DNA of 44,090 bases. It comes from Chloroflexota bacterium (lineage in GTDB: Bacteria; Chloroflexota; Anaerolineae; UBA1429). The notes under the pieces are model-generated. The model saw only the letters and a program-made list of their open reading frames with translations, ran no database searches and was not told the DNA's origin. The stretch is taken from NCBI GenBank assembly GCA_012719135.1, contig JAAYAW010000045.1:1-44090 (forward strand). The letters run 5' to 3'. The position numbers and the translations under genes were made by a program. Shown one piece after another: positions 1 through 8,125 of the stretch (position 1 is the stretch's first letter; each line of letters starts with the position of its first letter).

Positions 1-56
1 CCATCCAGGTACCGCCCTACCACGTCCAATCTGAGGATGTCCCGTGCTGTCATCAT
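1..56 (-). CDS. 5' end of a leftward gene, possibly a transposase (partial)
   Basis: A leftward reading frame opens with two ATG codons (51-56) preceded by a purine-rich ribosome site (AAGGGGTG on the minus strand) and stays open to the window edge. Only 18 residues are visible, starting MMTARDILRLD. The short N-terminus resembles the start of helix-turn-helix transposases of the ISNCY type, and the DNA just upstream carries an 11-bp direct repeat like those at insertion-sequence ends. The ribosome site and open frame are seen; the transposase call is inference from very little sequence. Confidence 0.35.
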   Translation of the reverse strand, partial: MMTARDILRLDVVGRYLD

Positions 57-75
57 CACCCCTTGTTCCATGGGG

Positions 76-131
76 TGACACTATCACTGGTTAGTTCACC
101 ATGTCATTTTTAAAGGTTAATGACACTATCA
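76..131. repeat. 11-bp direct repeats resembling an insertion-sequence end
   Basis: TGACACTATCA occurs at 76-86 and again at 121-131, exactly 45 bases apart. The stretch between is AT-rich compared with the rest of the window. Repeated short sites next to the start of a possible transposase gene are typical of transposase-binding sites at an element end, so the element boundary would lie near 131. No flanking target duplication can be seen because the other end is outside the window. Confidence 0.4.
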
Positions 132-142
132 GCGCGGGCACC

Positions 143-170
143 TTGACTTGAGCGACCAGCGTGATAGACT
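143..170 (+). promoter_or_regulatory. Predicted sigma-70-type promoter for the lipoprotein gene
   Basis: TTGACT at 143-148 and TAGACT at 165-170 are separated by 16 bases. The start codon of the lipoprotein gene is about 48 bases downstream. It lies directly beside the putative insertion-sequence end, so the element may have supplied or displaced upstream control sequence. Confidence 0.45.
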
Positions 171-218
171 AGGGTGACCCTCAGTTGCTGAGGGCATACA
201 GAAGCAGGGAGGAGAAAG

Positions 219-1331
219 ATGAGACTCCGAACGCTGGCGCTGTTGGTCATAGTGGCTATGCTGGCCTTTGCCGTTGCCGGTTGCGGCGCCACAGACACGC
301 CTGGGGAAACGCCTAGCGCTCCCGGCGGCTCTGAGCAAGTGGTAAGCGAAGCAGAGGATGCGGAGCCAGATGGCGAGGCGGAAGTTGAGGAGCCGGTCGT
401 CATCGATCAGGAGCCGGCCGTTGTGGAGCCTGAGGAAGAGGATGAGCCCGAGCCAGTCGAGGTGGCCTCGCTGGACACGCTGGATAGTTACCGCCAGACC
501 ATGACGACGCGCGTCGTCACGGACGACGAAGAGACCGAGTGGACGATGGTCACCGAGTTCGTGCGCGATCCCGCCGCCTACCGTGCCGTCTGGACCAGTG
601 TCGAGGGCGATGACGACGCCGAGGAGGCCTGGGAGATCCTCCAGATCGAGGATACCACCTACATGCGCTCCGACGACGGGTCGGGAGAGGGCGAGTGGAT
701 GGCCTACTCCAGCGCTGATGCGGAGGATATCCAGTCCTCAGCCGACATCACCAACTGGATGAGCGCAGAGAACTATCTGGATGATGAAGGCTGCAAGAGC
801 AAAGGGCGAGAAAAGGTCGATGGTCAGGATACCATCCACTACGTCTGTGACGAGCGGATGTTCACGGCCTACAGCGGCATCTGGGGCGTCACGGGCAAGC
901 TGATCGAGGCCTCGCTGGAGACGTGGGTCTCCGATGAGTACGGCGTGCCCCTTCGGAGCATCTCCAGCTGGGTTGGCGAGGACGAGGATGGCGTTCGCCA
1001 CGAATACTATAGCGAAGGCGAGATCACGGATATCAACAAGCCCATCACCATCGAGGCGCCGTCAGGCGTGGATGTGCCTGGGCTTCCGGAGGACGTGCCG
1101 ATGTACCCCGGCGCCACGATCGACGTCGCCATGGCCGGCATGGTGAGCTTTAAGGTGGACGCCGCGGCGGACGAGGTGATCTCCTTCTACCAGGAGGCCA
1201 TGCCCGCGGAGGGCTGGTCGCTGGACTCTGAGATGGAGGGGATGCTCATGTTCTCCAAGGAGGGTCGAAGCGCCACGATCATGACTTCTGAGGAGGATGA
1301 TCTCATCAGCGTCACGGTTCTGGTACAGTAG
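219..1331 (+). CDS. Secreted lipoprotein, LolA/LppX-like, function unknown
   Basis: The 370-residue protein begins with a basic-hydrophobic signal peptide and a lipobox (VAGC, Cys at about residue 21), so it is probably a lipid-anchored extracellular protein. Residues about 25-80 are a Pro/Glu/Asp-rich spacer. The middle (about 85-275) has the alternating beta pattern of LolA/LppX-type lipoproteins. The last 75 residues form a separate module with a Phe-Tyr-Gln helix (VISFYQEAMPAEGW), like modules I associate with other Chloroflexota lipoproteins. The start follows a strong GGAGGAGAAAG ribosome site. The gene stands alone between its own promoter and a hairpin. The ligand is unknown. Confidence 0.7.
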   Translation: MRLRTLALLVIVAMLAFAVAGCGATDTPGETPSAPGGSEQVVSEAEDAEPDGEAEVEEPVVIDQEPAVVEPEEEDEPEPVEVASLDTLDSYRQTMTTRVVTDDEETEWTMVTEFVRDPAAYRAVWTSVEGDDDAEEAWEILQIEDTTYMRSDDGSGEGEWMAYSSADAEDIQSSADITNWMSAENYLDDEGCKSKGREKVDGQDTIHYVCDERMFTAYSGIWGVTGKLIEASLETWVSDEYGVPLRSISSWVGEDEDGVRHEYYSEGEITDINKPITIEAPSGVDVPGLPEDVPMYPGATIDVAMAGMVSFKVDAAADEVISFYQEAMPAEGWSLDSEMEGMLMFSKEGRSATIMTSEEDDLISVTVLVQ

Positions 1332-1352
1332 CCCCCTGAACAGGATCCAACC

Positions 1353-1382
1353 GGGGGAGATGGCGGAACGGCCATCTCCCCC
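1353..1382 (+). terminator. Strong hairpin, probable terminator of the lipoprotein gene
   Basis: A perfect 12-bp stem (GGGGGAGATGGC at 1353-1364 with its complement at 1371-1382) encloses a 6-base loop, 21 bases after the lipoprotein stop codon. The following T-tract is weak (TTGCCATT), so termination may be partial or may use another factor. Confidence 0.6.
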
Positions 1383-1408
1383 TTGCCATTCGCCGGCGCG
1401 CCCATCAC

Positions 1409-1436
1409 TTGACGACCCCGGGGCCCCCGCTAGAAT
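1409..1436 (+). promoter_or_regulatory. Predicted sigma-70-type promoter for the mevalonate kinase operon
   Basis: TTGACG at 1409-1414 and TAGAAT at 1431-1436 are 16 bases apart, a near-consensus pair. It lies just after the lipoprotein terminator and about 97 bases before the mevalonate kinase start. It is the only clear promoter I see ahead of the nine rightward genes that run to 11772. Confidence 0.5.
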
Positions 1437-1532
1437 CGGTATGCTTGGGCCCGCAGGTCCCTGCCGGGCGCGCACATCGCGCGCGGCAAGCGGGGCGCGG
1501 GAGGCCGATCCTTCGATGGAGGCCCCAGCCGG

Positions 1533-2535
<1,003 letters not shown>

Positions 2536-2543
<8 letters not shown>

Positions 2544-3051
2544 TCGAAGCGGCTCACTGGCATTTGGTGGTGCTCTCGTATTGGTTGGCGTGTACTTGCT
2601 CCTTCGGGCTCTGGGTACGCCACTCCCCGGATGGGATATCCTGTGGCCCGCGCTGCTGATTGCCGGGGCGCTCGCGAGCCTGATTCAGGGCCTGTCGAGC
2701 CAGCCCCGTGATACGGGCGCGGTGTGGTTCGGGGTAGCGGGCACTCTGGCCGGCTGCCTGTTCCTGTACATCACGGCAGGACGAGGGCGTTGGGAGGACA
2801 TGCGGGAGCTTTGGCCGGTGCTTCCCGCCGCAGCAAGCCTGGGCTGGTTGGCTGCCTGGATCACCGACCGGCGGGAGATCTCTTCTCTGACCATGGCGGT
2901 GATCGCCGGCGCGGGCGCTCTGGTCGGATACTGGTACAGCCTCGGGCGTGTGGCAGAGAGCTTTGGGAGACAACTCGCCTCCTGGTGGCCGCTGCTGTTG
3001 ATCGTCCTTGGGCTGGCCTATATCGCGCAGTTCCTGGTCCAGAAGCGCTAG
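2536..3051 (+). CDS. Small multi-pass membrane protein, LiaI/LiaF-like
   Basis: The 171-residue protein has about five hydrophobic segments and almost no soluble part. Its first half resembles the LiaI/LiaF-like transmembrane module (DUF5668 type): a Gly-rich first helix followed by a Pro-Gly-Trp-Asp turn and a second helix. I chose the ATG at 2536 because GGGAGG sits 5 bases upstream, although the frame is open further upstream. The start overlaps the end of mevalonate kinase by 8 bases, implying translational coupling. Function is not known; LiaF-type modules occur in envelope-stress proteins, but there is no sensor kinase here. Confidence 0.65.
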
Positions 3052-3052
3052 G

Positions 3053-4168
3053 ATGCGAATCGGGATCGATGCCAGCCGCGCCCTGCGCCCTGAGCGCACC
3101 GGCACGGAGAACTATTCGCTGCACCTGATCCGCGCATTGCTCGCTCTGGATACGTCGCACCAGTTCACCCTGTACGCGGATCGCGAGCCAAAACCCGGGC
3201 TGTTTGAGACGGGGCGAGCCCAGTGGTGCGTTCTGCCTGCGCGCAGACTGTGGACGCACTGGCGACTGGGCTGGGAAGTGACCGTTCGGCCGCCCGACGT
3301 CCTGTTCGTTCCGGCGCACGTGCTGCCGATCGTCCGCCGGTGCCCTGGCGTGGCCACGATCCATGACCTGGGATACCTGTATCATGGCACCAAGCACAGG
3401 CCGCTGGATCGCGCCTACCTGCGGCTGGGAACGGCGTGGAACTGCCGCAGCGCCCGTCGCATCGTGGCGGATTCCCAGGCCACACGCCGGGACATCATCG
3501 CCGAGAGGCTCTGCTCGGAAGACAAAATCGTCGTCGCGTACCCCGCCGGCACACCGGGCATGGAACCAATACGGGATTCGACACGGCTGAGAGAGGTGCG
3601 GGATCGCTACCGCACGGGCGAGTCATTCGTATTGTATGTGGGCACCCTCCAGCCCCGCAAGAACCTGGAGACACTGATCCATGCCTTTGCCGGGCTGGTC
3701 CGCGCTCAGCACCTGGATGGTGTGCAACTGGTGCTGGCTGGCCGCAAGGGCTGGTACCATGAGCGGATTTTGGCTGCGGTGCACGCCTCCGGTGTGGCCG
3801 ATCGGATGGTCTTGCCTGGCTATGTCGAGCCCGAGGATCTGGCGGCGCTTCTGAGCGCGGCGGAGTGCTTTGTGATGCCGAGTTGGTGGGAGGGGTTTGG
3901 CCTGCCGGTCCTGGAGGCGATGGCCTGCGGGACGCCCGTGATCTGCTCTTTGGCCTCCTCGCTGCCCGAAGTGGCAGGGGAAGCGGCCTTGCTCTTTGAG
4001 CCTGGCGATCAGCGGGCATTGGAACAGGCGCTGTTGAGGGTCTTTCAGGAGCCCGGCTTGCGAGCCGAGATGGCCCGCGCCGGCGTGGAGCAGGCCGCGC
4101 GCTTCTCCTGGGAGACCTGCGCCAGAGAGGTGCTCAGTGCTCTGGAAGATGCAGGGCAAAAGGAGTAG
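3053..4168 (+). CDS. Glycosyltransferase, GT4 family
   Basis: The 371-residue protein has the GT-B architecture of family 4. Its N-terminal domain begins MRIGIDASRAL and carries TGTENY, typical of mannosyltransferase-like members. The C-terminal donor-binding domain has LYVGTLQPRKN, the PGYVEPEDLAALLSAAECF region and the conserved E-x7-E element in EGFGLPVLEAMACGTPV. It probably transfers a hexose from an activated sugar to a lipid or polysaccharide acceptor in the cytoplasm. The start is 2 bases after the preceding stop. The sugar specificity cannot be read from sequence. The WecG-type gene next to it suggests a shared glycan product. Confidence 0.85.
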   Translation: MRIGIDASRALRPERTGTENYSLHLIRALLALDTSHQFTLYADREPKPGLFETGRAQWCVLPARRLWTHWRLGWEVTVRPPDVLFVPAHVLPIVRRCPGVATIHDLGYLYHGTKHRPLDRAYLRLGTAWNCRSARRIVADSQATRRDIIAERLCSEDKIVVAYPAGTPGMEPIRDSTRLREVRDRYRTGESFVLYVGTLQPRKNLETLIHAFAGLVRAQHLDGVQLVLAGRKGWYHERILAAVHASGVADRMVLPGYVEPEDLAALLSAAECFVMPSWWEGFGLPVLEAMACGTPVICSLASSLPEVAGEAALLFEPGDQRALEQALLRVFQEPGLRAEMARAGVEQAARFSWETCAREVLSALEDAGQKE

Positions 4169-4174
4169 AATCGC

Positions 4175-4927
4175 TTGAGCTCGATTCGCATTCTGGGGGT
4201 TCGGGTCGACGATGTGACGATGCCGTCCACGCTCGCAGTGATCGCGCGGATGATCCGCGAGGGCGGCGCGCACCAGATCGTCACGGTGAACCCCGAGTTT
4301 ATCATGCGCGCCGAGCGCGAGCCGGCCTTTGCCGCTGTTCTGGAGCGAGCCGATCTGGCGATACCGGACGGGCAGGGGATGCTGTGGGCTGCACGGCTGC
4401 TGGGCCGCCCTCTTCAGGCGAGAGTTGCGGGCTCGGATCTGGTGCCGCTGCTGGCGGAGCAGAGCGCCAGGGAAGGGCATCGGCTCTTTTTGCTGGGCGC
4501 CGCGCAGGGCGTCGCGGAGATTGCGGCGTCATGCCTGGAGGGGCGATACCCTGGCGTACGGATCGCCGGCACGCACGCGGGATCCCCGCGAGTGGAGGAC
4601 GATGCGGAAAGCCGGGCGCGGATCCGGGACAGTCAGCCAGACGTGCTTCTGGTCGCCTACGGTGCACCCGCGCAGGACATGTGGATCGCAAGAAACCAGC
4701 CGCACCTCCAGGTGCCCGTGGCCATCGGCATCGGCGGCAGCCTGGATTTTATCGCGGGCGTGCAAAAGCGCGCGCCGCTGTGGATGCGTGAACACGGTTT
4801 GGAGTGGCTCTATCGTCTGATCCGCCAGCCGTGGCGCTGGCGGCGCATGGCGGTATTGCCAGTCTTTGCGGGGCGGGTGCTGGCCGTCCGGCTACAAGGG
4901 AGGAAGGAGAAGCGATGCGACGGTTAA
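4175..4927 (+). CDS. WecG/TagA/CpsF-family glycosyltransferase (GT26)
   Basis: This 250-residue protein belongs to the family that adds a second sugar to a lipid-linked first sugar, such as ManNAc or ManNAcA transfer in teichoic acid and enterobacterial common antigen synthesis. Conserved elements are the PEF motif near residue 45, the Asp-Gly pair in IPDGQGM, the GAPAQDMW segment, and the C-terminal basic region (GLEWLYRLIRQPWRWRR) that binds membrane in the TagA structure. It starts with TTG; AAAGGAG lies 9 bases upstream. It ends 13 bases inside the next gene, so expression is probably coupled to the Cys-repeat membrane protein. The true donor sugar is unknown. Confidence 0.85.
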   Translation: MSSIRILGVRVDDVTMPSTLAVIARMIREGGAHQIVTVNPEFIMRAEREPAFAAVLERADLAIPDGQGMLWAARLLGRPLQARVAGSDLVPLLAEQSAREGHRLFLLGAAQGVAEIAASCLEGRYPGVRIAGTHAGSPRVEDDAESRARIRDSQPDVLLVAYGAPAQDMWIARNQPHLQVPVAIGIGGSLDFIAGVQKRAPLWMREHGLEWLYRLIRQPWRWRRMAVLPVFAGRVLAVRLQGRKEKRCDG

Positions 4928-6645
4928 CCAGGGCGGCCTGGATGGCGCTGGCGTTGGGTCTGCTGGTTTTGGTGTTCACGGGCGCCGTCACCGCACAGGG
5001 AGACCCCGTCTCGCTGGACAGGATCGAGAACTATGTAGTCGTCCTGGACGATGGACGGCTCGATGTGCGCTACGCCATCACCTTCACCGAGCTCGAGTCT
5101 GCAGGCCGTGAGAGGTTTCGCGAGCTCGGCCAGTTCCCGACGCCGCACACGATCGTGGACGCGTACGGTGAGGGCCCCGGCGGACGGTTCGCGGTGAACC
5201 TGAGCGGCGGGCCCACGGCCTATGCCGTGAACTTTGGGACCCGAACAGAGCCAAACAACCAGTACACCGTCCATATTCGCTACACGCTGGACCGGTCCGC
5301 CTTTGACGCGACCCGGTTCGACGGGCAGAGCTATACCGCCATCGGCTGGGCGCCGTTCCAGTGGTCGCTCGGCATCGCCTACCAGGAGATCCGCTTTATC
5401 CTGCCCGTGGAGCTTCCAGCAGAAGTGACGACGCCGGAGCAGGTCACGGATGAGATCGTCAACGCCGCAGGCCTTATCGCCAACAATGCCGATGCTTTCG
5501 ATCGCTGGGTGTACTTTGTGACGCCCGATGAGGCCAGCGGCAATAACTATCTCTCTCTGCTCGTGGCAGAGAACAATCTGCCGCCCATGGGCCAGATGAT
5601 CGCGCAGTTGTTCCTGCCCGGCAAGGAGATCACCACGACCAAAGAGACGCCGATTCCACTCGGCGTCACGACGCCGGAGACAGAGACAGAGTCGGAGCCC
5701 TTCCGCTTTGAGGATCTGTTCAATGAGCTGACGTGTTGCGTCGGTGGGGGCGTAACCGCGGCGGTTCTGGGCCTGGTGATCTGGGCGCTGCGCAAACGCA
5801 AGCCCAAGCCCACCTACATGCCCCCAGAGATCGAGGTAGAGACCTTCCAGACCGAAGGCGTAGTGCCGGATCTCAACGCGATCGAGACCGCCTTTTACAT
5901 GGGCAACTCGACCAAGACCGTGGCCCTCATCGTGGTCTCTCTGGAGCAGAAAGCCTTTGTCAACATCCTGAACAGGCAGCCTCTGCAGCTGGAGTTCCTG
6001 CGCAGAACCCCCGCAGAGGTGGCGGCGCTGCCCGGCTACGAACAGGCGCTCCTCAAGGCCATCCAGGAGGATGGCACGATCGATAAGGAGCAGATTCCGG
6101 TCATCCTCAAGGCAGTGGCGGATGTCGTCCAGCCCAAGATGTGGAATGCCGATCCTGACAAAACGCGGGATTCCTACCGTCGCAGGATCGAGGATGCCTG
6201 GCGCGAGTACCAGCAGGAGACGCAATCGGGCACACCGGTCCACATGCCTTCGTACATGCCGTGGATCATTCTGAGCGACCATACCTACAGCCCCGCCGGC
6301 GTTCCGAGACCGGCAGCCAGCCAGAGCGCGCCGGGGCCGCTCTTTACCATGGCCGACGAAGCCGTCCGGCCGCTGGAGACGATGGCGACGCAGCTCACCC
6401 AGGGTGTGGAGCAAGTCATGGGGCGCACCGTGGATCGGATCGAACAGGGAGTGGGCCGGTTTCTGGGGGAAGATGTCACGGCGCCGAGCCACAGCGCCTG
6501 CCATAGCGCTTGTCATTCGGCCTGCGTGCACGATGCCTGTCACTCGGCCTGCGTGCATGACGCCTGTCACTCTGCGTGCCATAGCGCCTGCGTGCACTCG
6601 GCCTGCCACAGCGCCTGTCACTCTGCCTGCGTGAGCCGGGTGTAG
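4915..6645 (+). CDS. DUF2207-like membrane protein with a C-terminal His-Ser-Ala-Cys repeat tail
   Basis: The 576-residue protein has a signal peptide (1-28), an extracytoplasmic beta-rich region (about 30-270), one membrane helix (about 274-294) followed by RKRKPKP, and a cytoplasmic part (about 297-520) that resembles the cytoplasmic half of DUF2207/YciQ-type proteins. The striking part is the tail: residues 526-572 are eleven four-residue units, mostly HSAC, two of them HDAC, in groups separated by single Val. By the positive-inside rule the tail is cytosolic, where the radical SAM protein encoded 5 bases downstream could reach it. The tail may be a modification substrate, as the His-Xaa-Ser tail of HxsA is thought to be, or a metal-binding array. 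The ATG at 4915 has AGGAAGGAG upstream and overlaps the preceding gene by 13 bases. Confidence 0.75.
   Translation: MRRLTRAAWMALALGLLVLVFTGAVTAQGDPVSLDRIENYVVVLDDGRLDVRYAITFTELESAGRERFRELGQFPTPHTIVDAYGEGPGGRFAVNLSGGPTAYAVNFGTRTEPNNQYTVHIRYTLDRSAFDATRFDGQSYTAIGWAPFQWSLGIAYQEIRFILPVELPAEVTTPEQVTDEIVNAAGLIANNADAFDRWVYFVTPDEASGNNYLSLLVAENNLPPMGQMIAQLFLPGKEITTTKETPIPLGVTTPETETESEPFRFEDLFNELTCCVGGGVTAAVLGLVIWALRKRKPKPTYMPPEIEVETFQTEGVVPDLNAIETAFYMGNSTKTVALIVVSLEQKAFVNILNRQPLQLEFLRRTPAEVAALPGYEQALLKAIQEDGTIDKEQIPVILKAVADVVQPKMWNADPDKTRDSYRRRIEDAWREYQQETQSGTPVHMPSYMPWIILSDHTYSPAGVPRPAASQSAPGPLFTMADEAVRPLETMATQLTQGVEQVMGRTVDRIEQGVGRFLGEDVTAPSHSACHSACHSACVHDACHSACVHDACHSACHSACVHSACHSACHSACVSRV
6490..6630 (+). 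repeat. Coding array of eleven 12-bp His-Ser/Asp-Ala-Cys units
   Basis: Eleven in-frame 12-base units code for four residues each and are split into groups of 3, 2, 3 and 3 units by single Val codons. Every unit keeps His at position 1, Ala at 3 and Cys at 4; position 2 is Ser in nine units and Asp in two, and both Asp units directly follow a Val. Synonymous codons vary freely (CAC/CAT, AGC/TCG/TCT, GCC/GCT/GCG, TGC/TGT). The peptide is therefore conserved more than the DNA, which argues for selection on the tail. Confidence 0.9.
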
Positions 6646-6650
6646 AGGGG

Positions 6651-8117
6651 ATGATGGTGCCCAACGAGAGCGCGACGCCGACCGAATTGAGCCGAGGCCC
6701 GGTGAGCCTGCAGTCCTTTGCGGAACAGGTAGTTAACTCGACCCGGGAGTACATCTATATACGGCCAGAGGATGGGCTGATGATCATCCGCCCCAGCCGG
6801 CTGCATCACCTGAACCCGATGGCCACGCAGATGCTGCAGAGCCTCTACAACAGGCCTGGCGGGCCTGATGTGGAGGGCCTGGTCTCCGAGATCAGCGAGC
6901 TCCATGGCGCAGACAGGGAGCGCGTCCGCACGGACCTGACCACGCTGCTGCAGGCGCTCGTATCGGTGCTGGATGATCGCATTATGGACGTCCCAGGCGT
7001 CAAGGTTACGGCCTTTGGCAGCCACAAGCGCACGTTGCCGGTGCTCTCGGAGATCGCGCTGACATACCGGTGCAACAACCGCTGCACGTTCTGCTACGCA
7101 AACGCACCGAACCGGGGAGACGCCGTACCGGAGATGTCGACCGAAGAGGTGCAAGCCATCATCGGCCGCATCGCCGATGAGGCCCACTGTCCGACGCTCT
7201 CCTTCACGGGCGGCGAGCCCACGCTGCGCGAGGATCTGGTGGAACTCGTGCGCTATGGCGCACAAAAGGGACTGCGCGTCAACCTGATCACCAACGGCGT
7301 GCGCTGCGGCAATGCCGCCTACGTCCAGGCGCTGGCGGACGCCGGGCTGGACTCGGCCCAGGTCAGCATAGAGGGAGGCAGCGCCCTCATCCATGACGCG
7401 ATCACGCAGCACCCCGGTTCCTGGGCACTGGCAACTCAGGGGGTGCGGAACCTGCGCGAGGCGGGCATCCATACGCACACCAACACGACGCTTTGTGGCG
7501 GGAACCGTGCACACCTGCACGAACTCGTGGATTACCTCAAGGACGACCTGGGGAGCACCTACTTTTCGATGAACATGGTCATCCGGACGGGGACGGCACT
7601 CGACCATGCCGAAGATGACATGTCCTATGCCGAGGTAGGTCCCATCATCACCGAGATCCAGGATTATGCCACAGGAAGAGAGATCGAGTTCATCTGGTAC
7701 TCGCCGATACCGTACTGCCTCTTCAATCCCGTGCAGGCCGGCCTGGGAAGCAAGTCCTGTGCCTGTGTGGATGGCCTCATCTCCGTGAATCCCTCCGGAG
7801 AGCTGTTGCCTTGCTCCAGCTTTGAGAAGGGGATCGGTGACCTGCTCCACAGGCCGTTTGAGGAGGTGTGGAACAGCCGGGCAGCGCACTACTGGAGGAA
7901 CAAGGAGTTTATCCCGCCAGTGTGCGAGCGCTGCGAGATCCGGCACATCTGCTGCGGAGCCTGTCCGCTCTACTGGGCGCAGCGGGGCGGGTTTCAGGAA
8001 CTCGCCGGCATCGCCCCGGGCGGATCGCTGAAAGCAGACGTGGCCTGGCGGGCCAAGAAGGCGTTGTTCTCCGGAACATTCGGCGTCGGCCTGGGGCCCA
8101 AGAGGGGGAGAGGGTAG
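6651..8117 (+). CDS. Radical SAM/SPASM protein with PqqD-like N-terminus, probable peptide maturase
   Basis: The 488-residue protein has a PqqD/RRE-like N-terminal region (about residues 15-105), the family element that usually grips a leader or substrate peptide. The radical SAM domain follows, with the cluster motif C141-x3-C145-x2-C148 and the SAM-contact FTGGEPTLRED. The C-terminal SPASM-type region has Cys at 370, 372, 388, 425, 428, 434, 435 and 438, enough for auxiliary iron-sulfur clusters. This layout is that of enzymes that crosslink or epimerise ribosomal peptides. It directly follows the His/Cys-repeat protein, the obvious candidate substrate. GAGGGG abuts the first ATG, so the ATG at 6654 or the GTG at 6657 could be the real start. 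Substrate and chemistry are inference. Confidence 0.85.
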   Translation: MMVPNESATPTELSRGPVSLQSFAEQVVNSTREYIYIRPEDGLMIIRPSRLHHLNPMATQMLQSLYNRPGGPDVEGLVSEISELHGADRERVRTDLTTLLQALVSVLDDRIMDVPGVKVTAFGSHKRTLPVLSEIALTYRCNNRCTFCYANAPNRGDAVPEMSTEEVQAIIGRIADEAHCPTLSFTGGEPTLREDLVELVRYGAQKGLRVNLITNGVRCGNAAYVQALADAGLDSAQVSIEGGSALIHDAITQHPGSWALATQGVRNLREAGIHTHTNTTLCGGNRAHLHELVDYLKDDLGSTYFSMNMVIRTGTALDHAEDDMSYAEVGPIITEIQDYATGREIEFIWYSPIPYCLFNPVQAGLGSKSCACVDGLISVNPSGELLPCSSFEKGIGDLLHRPFEEVWNSRAAHYWRNKEFIPPVCERCEIRHICCGACPLYWAQRGGFQELAGIAPGGSLKADVAWRAKKALFSGTFGVGLGPKRGRG

Positions 8118-8125
8118 ACAAAGAC

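Noticed and set aside
4924-6621. Long open frame on the strand opposite the HSAC gene, with its own repetitive start
   Set aside because: It mirrors the GC-rich codon pattern of the sense gene; its repetitive part is only the complement of the HSAC array, and it has no ribosome site or recognisable domain.
6490-6630. Short regular 12-base repeats that could be taken for a CRISPR or minisatellite
   Set aside because: The units are contiguous, in frame, code for a constant peptide, and have no spacers of CRISPR size.
6618-7946. 442-codon open frame opposite the radical SAM gene
   Set aside because: The sense strand encodes a complete radical SAM/SPASM protein; the antisense frame shows no domain and no start signal.
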